NCBI GenBank assembly: GCA_016169945.1 | Contig: JADLSH010000255.1 | Coordinates: 357,716-421,715 of the forward strand | Reading direction: 5' to 3' | DNA: 64,000 nt | Source of the DNA: Trachythela sp. YZ-2020 | Lineage: Eukaryota > Cnidaria > Anthozoa > Malacalcyonacea > Clavulariidae | Shown: positions 57,401-64,000 of the stretch, piece by piece | Layout of the letters: each line of letters starts with the position of its first letter | Numbering within the stretch: position 1 is the first letter of the stretch | Program-made: the position numbers and the translations under genes | The notes under the pieces: generated by a model | What the model was told of the DNA's origin: nothing | Seen by the model: the letters and a program-made list of their open reading frames with translations, nothing else | Database searches by the model: none

Positions 57401-60400
57401 AAGACTATCGCGTTTTACCTTTCGTCTTCGCACTTCTATATTTTCATGAATGCTTTTCTTGACGTCGACGCTCTTCGCAACATTGAAAGAGTTACTTTGT
57501 GAACCCGAGACAAAGCACTTTCAGTATTGAAACTGTTGTGAGAACTGTCCAACATACACGACGAGTCCTCACGCAACAATTTTCGTTCGGAATCCAGATA
57601 TCAATATTCTTTTCGATTTTTCTTTTTGGGATCCATTCTTGTGTTTCCTGTTAGCGAGAATCTTTTGTGCAGTCGAAAATCAACGCTGCGAAGTTCTCTT
57701 TAGAGGTTTGCTTGTTGTGGTTATTTTGCAATTCTGCGTCGACTTCGCTATTCTCTTGCTGGATTTTATTCCCCAAATAATTTCATCATGAACAGAACTG
57801 ACAAGTTCTTCGATGGCTTTATGTTTCTGCACCGCCCTATCTGTTTCGACGACGGGAACACGACGTTTTTCGTCCGTGTTTTTGGCGATATTACTTTCAC
57901 TGTCCATGTTCATTCTTGCAATAAGAGGTTTCTCCGCAGCTTTCAACAGCGACTGAAATGGCACGAAAAATCTCCTCGGGTTTGCGTTGAACCGCGCGGA
58001 TCTTTCAACACCTTATCCATACATCTTAAACGCATCAAGAACTTAGTGCGCATGTCCTGCGATGTCGGCTGTTGAATATATTTCCCACGGTAAAGAAGCC
58101 AACGAACTGATCGTATTTTTTCCACTCGCGCATATCATCAAATCCTCGCGAAGTATGGCTATACCGGGAACACACTTTCTGGGGAATGTTCTTTTAACGT
58201 CGGCGATAGAGGACGCACTACGCCTGAACGTAGAACAGTTCCAAGATGATCGCTAGCTCTTGGAAAGAGCCGCTCGTCATGTAATATTTCTTCATTGTCA
58301 AAATCATTCTCAAAATCATCTCCCAAATTTCTGGGAATATTTCCACCGTCATTAGACAAACACATGTCTTGTTCTACACTCATTCCTGTTTATAAAATGA
58401 ACCAAAACGACACTAAATGTAAATATAACTCTCTGTAGCGATGTACTTCCGCGCAGGCTGAAAGCAAACTCAATTATGGCCAATTCGCTCGCGCACTCTT
58501 TATTACGTCGCTAATTAAACGCAACGTCAGTAGATGTTTGTTACATCATTAAATTACACATTACGAAACATTACGTCGTAATTGATCGACAATTAACAAT
58601 TTTTGCTGCTGTATTAGGCACGTCTAGAGTGTGTGGGAGGGGGGGGGCACCTTACTGTTTACCATATCAGAGTAATGCTTGCTCGGGTACAGGGCTCGAA
58701 ATAGCGGCCTGCCAATGGCCAAAAGCAGGCCATATTTGATAAAATGGCAGGCAAAATTCTATAGATATGTTTTATTTCATTTGCGACCTCACCATTTTGA
58801 CCTGCCAAAAAAAATTAGACTGTCAGGCCATATATTTTCTCTATTTCGAGCCCTGCTCGGGTATCGTAAAATGTCAAAATTTTTGAAATGTATTATGTTT
58901 CAACTTTCAATATTTTTACAAAGTTATTTAATTTTACGAGCTTTTGCATATAAAAAACTATGCTTATATAAGAACTATGAACATCCAAAAAACATATTAT
59001 CTTTTGTTTTTTTAGCAATACCTTGTAGTGAAACAGGCAGTTTCATCGATGTTTGGAAATCCGCTACGAAGCCTTGTGGCTTGCTGGATTCCTTGGTATG
59101 CACTATCCAGTATAAATGCAGTTCCTTTAGTTTAGGTTTCGTTCTGTAGTAACACTATTGTACGAGGTGACCCTTGCTGAACCTCTAGGAAGAACAGGTT
59201 AGATAGAGCGGCAAGAGCTATCCAGTGTGAATAAAGTTAGCCCAGTTTATGTTTCATTTTATAGTAAGACTGGACAGATAAGGAATGGGCGTTACTGAAT
59301 ACCTAGGGAGAATAGTATAGAACTGCTAGAGCTATCCAGTATAAATAAAGTTAGCCCAGTTTATGTTTCCTTTTCTAGTAAGACTGGACAGATAAGGAAT
59401 GGGCGTTACTGGATACCTAGGAAGAACAGTTTAGAACGGCTAGAGCTATCCAGTATAAATAAAGTTAGCTCAGTTTATGTTTCCTTTTCTAGTAAGACTG
59501 GACAGATAAGGAATGGGCGTTACTGAATATCTAGGGAGAACAGTTTAGAACGGCTAGAGCTATCCAGTGTAAATAAAGTTAGCCCAGTTTATGTTTCCTT
59601 TTCTAGTAAGACTGGACAGATAAGGAATGGGCGTTACCTGAATACCTAGGGAGAACAGTTTAGAACTGCTAGGGCTATCCAGTGTAAATAAAGTTAGCCC
59701 AGTTTATGTTTCCTTTTATAGTAAGACTGGACAGATAAGGAATGGGCGTTACTGAATACCTAGGGAGAACAGTTTAGAACTGCTAGGGCTATCCAGTGTA
59801 AATAAAGTTAGCCCAGTTTATGTTTCCTTTTCTAGTAAGACTGGACAGATAAGGAATGGGCGTTACTGAATATCTAGGGAGAACAATTTAGAACTGCTAG
59901 AGCTATCCAGTATAAATAAAGTTAGCTCAGTTTATGTTTCCTTTTCTAGTAAGACTGGACAGATAAGGAATGGGCGTTACTGAATATCTAGGGAGAAGAG
60001 TTTAGAACGGCTAGAGCTATCCAGTATAAATAAAGTTAGCTCAGTTTTATGTTTCCTTCTCCACTAAGACTGGACCGGTATCGGATGGGCGTTACTGGAT
60101 CCCTACAAGGTGCTCATTTACTGTTCTGAATAATTCAAAACACTGTTCCAGAACTGTGTGTAATGGAGTGCACATACTGTTCTGGAACACCACGTGACTA
60201 AAATGGAGTGTACCGCTGGTTCTGGAACATCAAACACACCTGATTGCAGGTTAAAATTAATTCCAAACTCATTAAAATTCAGTCATTAACGTCACAAATC
60301 ACGCGGTTACCTGTTCTGTTCTGGCTGCCCCGACTCGAAAATCGGGGCAGTCAGAACAGTGCAGAACAGTCATGTGACCGTGTTCCATTCCATTCCATTA

Positions 60401-61027
60401 GTGTTCTTAGAATTCGGAGTACTCCGAACAGTAAATGGAGCACCTTGCTAGTGAGAACAGTTTAGAACAGCTAGAGCTATCCAGTGTAAATAAAGTTAGT
60501 TTATTCTAATTACAGTATTATTTATATTCTTATACCACCCCTATTTATATTCTTATACCCCTATTTATATTCTTAGGATGGTGAACAAAAACCTGTGAAG
60601 ATTACATCAAGTCTATTTTTAGCAGCTCAAGGCAAGATTGCGTGCGGACGTCAAGATGGATCTATTATCATAATCTCCGCAACTAAAGCTGCCATAACGC
60701 AGTTCTTGATGAAGGATAACACTAATCCCGCTGGTAAGTGTGGAAGAGTAGAAAAAAATGTCCTTTTCGAGGAAACCTGTGTATACATTGTACGTTTTCT
60801 ATTTAGCATGGCCGAAATATCAAAAGCTGATTGGTCATCGAAGTAAGGTCACGTGTCTTCTGTATCCATACGGAGAATATGACCGATACGCCTCCGAGCA
60901 GTTCGTGTCTGGGTCAGCGGATTTCACAGTGAAGTTATGGAACCTTACTTCCGGCGCCCTTCTGACGTCATTTTCAGCCAATGGTGGTGAGATACTCCGG
61001 TTGACGTGTACACCTCCAGAATGCAGC
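48296..61027 (+). CDS. WDR7: WDR7 / rabconnectin-3 beta, N-terminal part (continues beyond the window)
   Basis: WDR7 pairs with DMXL1/2 (rabconnectin-3 alpha) to regulate V-ATPase assembly on endosomes and synaptic vesicles. Well-supported exons: 48296-48463, 49239-49348, 49661-49727, 50859-50945, 59016-59095, 60577-60733 and 60807-61027. They encode the first WD40 repeats (VPLVFWG, GQLGVWDIRHLEG, FGHNDLVTALAC, GELCLWDVDDGLCIQ) and the block before the second propeller (GKIACGRQDGSIIII, GHRSKVTCLLYPYGE, GSADFTVKLWN). The identifying match is to WDR7/WDR72, which share LVCGREDGSIV and GHRNKVTCLLYP. Exons between 50945 and 59016 are only partly found, with damaged candidates near 51936 and 52592. 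The protein is about 1,490 aa in vertebrates, so most of it lies to the right of the window. Confidence 0.9.
49239..49348 (+). CDS. WDR7: WDR7 exon 2
   Basis: VVAKSLIFGHNDLVTALAC to AVISAAENG, equivalent to LLFGHTASITCLSKAC and IVSASESG of human WDR7. Acceptor TTGTGTAG, donor GTAATT, phase 2. Confidence 0.9.
49661..49727 (+). CDS. WDR7: WDR7 exon 3 (3' boundary uncertain)
   Basis: GELCLWDVDDGLCIQ matches GEMCLWDVSDGRCIE. The frame reaches TGA soon after GAHAR. A GC donor (CAT|GCACGT) gives phase 0, which fits exon 4. The only GT donor (C|GTTGAT) gives the wrong phase by one base. Either a GC-AG intron or a one-base indel. Confidence 0.75.
50859..50945 (+). CDS. WDR7: WDR7 exon 4
   Basis: 29 codons, RFYWGTRNGELYAMEGHFDA followed by FSTLE, equivalent to FYQFSVG...LLCHGHYPEILVVDATSLE. 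Acceptor TCTGCAG, donor GTAGGC, phase 0. Confidence 0.8.
51936..52014 (+). pseudogene. WDR7: Candidate WDR7 exon with frame breaks
   Basis: After TTTTTCAG, three short frames in succession resemble the EDTVVALSVTG / ILKVW / FEEES region of WDR7: EDASCVGITFV, GTVKIWP and IEEESLKIS. Joining them needs two small indels. Either a decayed exon, an assembly error or coincidence. Confidence 0.35.
52602..52727 (+). pseudogene. WDR7: Candidate WDR7 exon with frame breaks
   Basis: Bounded by TTCTCTTTAG and CAAAG|GTAAAT. Pieces VWDVQ, PALTAMPAG and SWLANFVSSGLYPKV appear in order in different frames and parallel the W-x-x-x-DAGD ... W-x-GGDFVSSD-x-V region of WDR7. Low certainty. Confidence 0.3.
53786..54060. 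repeat. ACAACTTGTT-rich repeat in WDR7 intron
   Basis: Many direct and inverted ACAACTTGTT / AACAAGTTGT words. Same family as 41240-41740. Confidence 0.6.
54061..56520 (+). other. WDR7 intron, no recognisable feature
   Basis: Ordinary AT-rich sequence with a T-rich tract near 55300-55400. No conserved coding block is recognised on either strand. Confidence 0.4.
56524..56640 (-). repeat. Degenerate CCCTAA/CCCCAA telomere-like tract
   Basis: Repeated CTAACCCCAACC, CAACCCTAACC and CCTTACCCTAAC words on the plus strand, i.e. variant TTAGGG repeats on the minus strand. Interstitial, inside a WDR7 intron. Confidence 0.65.
56890..58383 (-). pseudogene. Decayed unrecognised gene antisense within the WDR7 intron
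   Basis: Protein-like text appears in successive frames along the minus strand. It starts at ATG 58383 (MSVEQDMCLSNDGGNIPRN, acidic), then DMREWKKYDQFVGFF, YIQQPTSQDMRTKFLMRLRC, MDSESNIAKNTDEKRRVPV, DSSHNSFNTESALSRVHKV and finally AALHNESQQAKCVEVGYIEI near 56960-57060. Each block is 40-95 codons long and is linked to the next only by a frame shift, so at least five indels separate them. The composition (acidic, Ser/Lys-rich, possible coiled coil at the end) suggests an intracellular protein. There are no splice sites at the breaks, which argues for a single-exon gene or retrocopy. I do not recognise the family. Confidence 0.55.
58690..58855. mobile_element. hAT-like MITE with perfect 8-bp target duplication
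   Basis: 166 bp, ends CAGGGCTCGAAATAG and complement, flanked by CTCGGGTA at 58682-58689 and 58856-58863. The CAGGGCTCGAAAT terminus is common among animal hAT MITEs. Confidence 0.92.
59016..59095 (+). CDS. WDR7: WDR7 exon: WD repeat strand before the linker
   Basis: IPCSETGSFIDVWKSATKP then CGLLDSL, equivalent to GDSSGRLNIWNISD and PAGIIDQLS in vertebrate WDR7. Acceptor TTTTTTTAG, donor GTATGC, phase 0 to the next exon. Confidence 0.8.
59096..60130. repeat. 114-bp minisatellite in WDR7 intron
   Basis: GACTGGACAGATAAGG recurs with its TGGACAG at 59271, 59385, 59499, 59613, 59728, 59842 and 59956, and a variant at 60071, i.e. every 114-115 bp. A diverged first unit begins right at the splice donor at 59096. 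A split unit resumes at 60445-60510. Confidence 0.95.
60107..60443. mobile_element. MITE inserted into the minisatellite
   Basis: Ends AAGGTGCTCATTTACTGTTC and its complement (GAACAGTAAATGGAGCACCTT with one extra base). The flanking half-units of the 114-bp repeat are cut at CTA on both sides. Inner copies of ACTGTTCTGGAAC. About 340 bp, no ORF. Confidence 0.8.
60520..60576 (+). repeat. Tandem CTATTTATATTCTTA repeat forming the splice acceptor
   Basis: Three copies of TATTTATATTCTTA run directly into WDR7 exon 60577. The third ends in TTCTTAG, the acceptor itself. Confidence 0.85.
60577..60733 (+). CDS. WDR7: WDR7 exon: conserved CGRQDGSI block
   Basis: DGEQKPVKITSSLFLAAQG, then KIACGRQDGSIIIISATKAA, matching LKVTASVYIPAHGRLVCG and REDGSIVIVPATQTA of human WDR7. 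Donor G|GTAAGT, phase 1. Confidence 0.93.
60807..61027 (+). CDS. WDR7: WDR7 exon: GH...VTCLLYP WD40 blade
   Basis: KLIGHRSKVTCLLYPYGEYD, then SGSADFTVKLWNLTSG and GGEILRLTCTPPECS, collinear with human WDR7. Acceptor CTATTTAG, donor GTAAGT, phase 0. The following exon is not found before the window ends. Confidence 0.94.
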
Positions 61028-61431
61028 GTAAGTGGATAGCGTCACTGAGCTCTCTATATAACTGGAGTAACCACAGATCCTAGAATACCTAGAATAACCT
61101 TTAGTCAAATGTGACCTGATACACTCAGTTCTACAGTCGAACCTCTATTAAGCGGCCACCCTCGGGGATCGGCTTTGTGGCCGCTTAATAGAGGTGGCCG
61201 CTAAATAGAGGTACGCAATAATTAGGCCTTGGGCGTGGTCAAATGTCTATTTATTCAATCATAAATCACCGATGACAGTAATAAGTAGATTTTAGAAAGA
61301 TCAAGAAGTAATTGTTAACAAAAGAGTTTTCAAACTTGGTCCAAGAACTACACAAAGCGGTAGCAAAAGACTAACAACTTAAATTTGGAAAAGTGCAATA
61401 TGTTCGACCATATACGTTTACTATTAGCAGT

Positions 61432-63310
61432 CTATGTTGGCTTAAAATAGTCCTTAATCTGCATTTGTCGCCGCGGTGCATTGAGTTTCAAAGCACAGAG
61501 CAAATCATTTGTCTTAGATATTGATTGAGCTAGCTCCTCATATCCGTTATAAATTGCAAAATTTCGCAGATCCTCAGCATGCCCAATTGCCTCCGTCAAC
61601 GACTCCAGTTCAGGTTCTTGTAAATCTCTGTCATATTCGTCATCGCTTACTGAGTTCGCTGTATCTGACGAAGCGGATAAATCATTAAGATTGTCTCCCA
61701 GCAATTCCTCGCGAACAACTTCCTCCAGTTCGGGTCAGAATTGTCGATGTAGCCAGGACAAACTTCAAGATCGTCTTCGGTCGATATGTACTCTTCTGCA
61801 GTACAAGGCACTTCGAATCTGCTCAGAAGTTCCTGAAGATCTTGCAGTTCCTCTCCTTCAAAGGATCGTCTTCGATAGCGATTTCTTGCGGAGACAATCC
61901 CGTCTTCTTGAAGCATCTTTGGATTGTATCAGAGGACACTTCGTCCCAAGCCTGTCTTCCCATTCGATGGACATAAGAAGATTCACAGATTTCACAATGT
62001 CGCTCGCACTCTTGGACCCGTCGACTTGACCACATACATAGCGAAGCAATCGCTTTTGTACTTAACTTTCCAGTTGGCAATGATACCAGCGTCCAGTGGT
62101 TGAGTCTTGATGTGGTATTCTTTGGCAAAACACAATGTTTATGTTCGAAAAGCTGTCCTTCAAGCTTTGTGGATGACAAGGGGCATTATCCATAAACAGC
62201 AAAATACGTCTGTTCTTTCGCTTCAATTGACGATTAAGTTTTGACAAAACTTCAGTCATAATACCCGTGTTCATCCAGGCTTTGGCATTTGAAAAATAGT
62301 TGCATTTGGACGGACGCTTGTTGTCCTTTAAATGCTTGAAGCATCGCGGTTTTGCAGACTTCCCGATAACAATGGGATCTTCCTTATCCCCTGCGGCATT
62401 AACAAAAATGCCCACGTGATGCGCATCTTTGCGTTTTTGCCGCCACTGCATCTTTTTCCTCTTTCGCTGAGAGTCTTCTCAGGAAGACCACGCCAAAAAC
62501 TTCCAGTTTCATCCATGTTCCACACATCTTCTTCCTTCCATCCTCTGGTGATTTCTCCTGCCCTTTCACTCCAGCTTTCAACTGTTTCCGGTCTCACGCC
62601 TCCTCTTCGCCTGCCACGGTCATATTGCATATGTTATGTTGTTTCTTGAATTTTTCCAGCCAACCATTTGATGCTGTAAAACCTATCATTTCTAGCCTTT
62701 CTGCTATTACTAGGGCCTCTTCTTGAAGCATTGGTCCGGAAACTGGTATGTTAGAGTTTCTACACATGGTGTACCACTCCCACACGGGTTTGTTCACATC
62801 CGAATATTTGGCTGTGCGCTGTCGCTTTTGCTGACTTCGTTCATCAGTGCTTTCGTGCAAAGCAAGTATAGATGCCTTGTTTTTTATGATGGTTTGGATC
62901 TGTGTTCTTCCAGTTTGAAAGTGTTCTGCTATTTTTCTGGCTCCGAGATCAGGGTGATCTTTAGCAAATCTGATTACGGCAACTTTTTCAGACAGGTCAA
63001 GACATTTGCGCTTGTTCGTGAAGGTTGAGCAGCGATCGGTTGGACGGCTGTTACTGTGGCCGGTCTTCAGCTTTGTTTTAACACCAGCTTTACATGTTGC
63101 CTGTTCTTTTATGTTCTCGGTTGCATCTTTGCAAGAATGACAAAAGGACACACTTGAGCCAGCTTTCCAACCAGGTGTCTCTTCAGGAGCGGCAGTGGAA
63201 CAGGTAGCTGACCTGTTACATACAGCTTTTCTGCAACTCAAACATTCGTAATTTGTTTCACTACCACACGTTTGACAAAATGCGGTACTCGTCAACTCAG
63301 ACATTTCCAA
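61432..63310 (-). pseudogene. pogo/Tigger transposase (DDE, CENP-B-type), frameshifted
   Basis: Starts MEMSELTSTAFCQTCGSET at 63310. In order: a Cys-rich N-terminal region (CQTC ... CLSC ... CHSC), a psq-type helix-turn-helix (LSEKVAVIRFAKD ... ARKIAEHFQTG), a CENP-B DNA-binding helix-turn-helix (VWEWYTMCRNSNIPVSG ... GWLEKFKKQHNI), then the DDE core with NMDETGSFWRGLP (first Asp) and LLFMDNAPCHPQSL (second Asp), and a C-terminal acidic tail ending KDYFKPT. The frame changes near 62600, 62400, 62100 and again between 62030 and 61690, and the third acidic residue region is only readable in a shifted frame. The catalytic blocks are well preserved, so inactivation is probably recent. Confidence 0.85.
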
Positions 63311-63431
63311 TTGAATACCTTACATTGTTATGGCGCTTTACCTCCCAACTGTAATGCTACACTCATTTCCGTTCACACCTGTATACGTCTTAATTTTGCC
63401 AGCCAAAAGATCAGAAATACATAGCATAGAA

Positions 63432-63921
63432 ATGTCCTCCACGGAAACATTTAAAGTAATTTCGTTTATCAGAGGCTATCATGCATATATGGACATCTGG
63501 GTGCCAAACGTTGAAGAAGAACATGATCTTAAGCGAGAACCAAGTAACAAAGAGGACTCTAATGCTGTGGCAGTTGTTCGCGAAAGCTTGCACGAAATGG
63601 ACGAAAATCTTAGTCTTAGATCAGTTCAACGTGCAATGCGACGTCGTCATGATATATCTACCGAAAAACGATACTCGCATCCGAATGAAATGAAGGAGGA
63701 CTTTGAAATCATTGGACATGTTCCAAAATTAATGGCAATCTGGCTCACAAAGTTTCTTAAACGAGCGGCGAACTCCGGTAAAGCAGTGGTCAAAGGAACG
63801 CGTGTGAATAGAGGTGGCGGCTATGGTTTGAAATTCCTGTGAATTTCATTTCACAGGAGATGCCTTTTCAATCAGTTGGCTAAAGGAAAAGTTAAAAAAG
63901 GAGGGATTTGAGGCGAAGTAA
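63432..63921 (+). pseudogene. HIRAN-like domain protein, divergent to the transposase
   Basis: ATG at 63432 (MSSTETFKVISFIRGYHAY). It shows the HIRAN-like pattern: HAYMDIWVP, a KREPSNKEDSNAVAVV block, IGHVPKLMAIWLTKFL and NRGGGYGL. HIRAN domains in other proteins bind DNA ends. The open frame stops at TGA (63840-63842) just after GGYGL, but the next frame continues with CEFHFTGDAFSISWLKEKL and FEAK to TAA at 63919-63921, so a one-base change near 63833 has split the gene. A Lys/Arg-rich insertion of about 45 residues sits inside the domain. An upstream in-frame Met at 63330 is possible. Head to head with the transposase (start codons 122 bases apart). Confidence 0.65.
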
Positions 63922-64000
63922 TAGAGCGTTTCTATGCAACGCAAACACCGACACTTTTGTTGCTGACAATGCTTTGAATTTAATGACCTGTAAAGTTGAG

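Larger units (their letters stand above)
61134..64000. mobile_element. Tigger/pogo-family DNA transposon, right end outside the window
   Basis: The left terminus CAGTCGAACCTCTATTAAGC follows a TA and carries subterminal inverted copies of GCGGCCAC ... GTGGCCGCTTAATAGAGG. It contains a minus-strand pogo-type transposase and, divergent from it, a HIRAN-like ORF. No right terminal repeat is seen before base 64000, so the HIRAN ORF could be inside the element or beside it. It sits in a WDR7 intron. Confidence 0.8.

Overview
The window is metazoan genomic DNA. It is AT-rich and intron-rich, with about one conserved gene per 10-15 kb set in dense non-autonomous transposons, foldback elements and minisatellites. 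Short introns in deeply conserved genes, many small terminal-inverted-repeat elements and a HIRAN-like transposon ORF suggest a non-bilaterian or invertebrate animal, most likely a cnidarian. That placement is inference from style; no species marker was found.

Layout. 1-6.8 kb (+): the last five coding exons of ADAM10 (disintegrin/cysteine-rich, transmembrane and cytoplasmic parts), with introns full of inverted-repeat elements. 7-14 kb: nested MITEs, then a CRE-bearing region that looks like a promoter and 5' UTR exon. 14.4-15.6 kb (+): a complete three-exon ZFAND5/6-type A20/AN1 zinc-finger gene of 178 aa. 17-23.4 kb (-): a rhodopsin-class GPCR broken by a hAT-like MITE inside TM4 and by two frameshifts; its intron carries a roughly 121-bp satellite. 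23.4-38 kb: about 14 kb without a recognisable gene, holding MITEs, one with a telomere-like core. 38-47.9 kb (-): a complete 12-exon signal peptide peptidase-like 2 (SPPL2) gene of 560 aa, whose last intron contains a second array of the same satellite, embedded in a LINE tail. 48.3 kb to the right edge (+): the 5' part of WDR7 (rabconnectin-3 beta), head to head with SPPL2. Its introns hold an unrecognised decayed antisense gene, a 114-bp minisatellite and, from 61.1 kb, a Tigger/pogo transposon carrying a frameshifted transposase and a divergent HIRAN-like ORF.

How the genes relate. ADAM10 is the sheddase and SPPL2 an intramembrane protease that act one after the other on type II membrane proteins in vertebrates. 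WDR7 is a V-ATPase regulator linked to Notch signalling, where ADAM10 performs the S2 cleavage. In human, ADAM10, SPPL2A and WDR72 (the WDR7 paralogue) all lie in 15q21 and ZFAND6 lies further along chromosome 15. The window therefore looks like a compact remnant of an ancestral metazoan linkage group, which I regard as its most interesting large-scale signal. At fine scale the strongest novelty is the paired satellite arrays grown from the C-terminal coding tail of a LINE reverse transcriptase.
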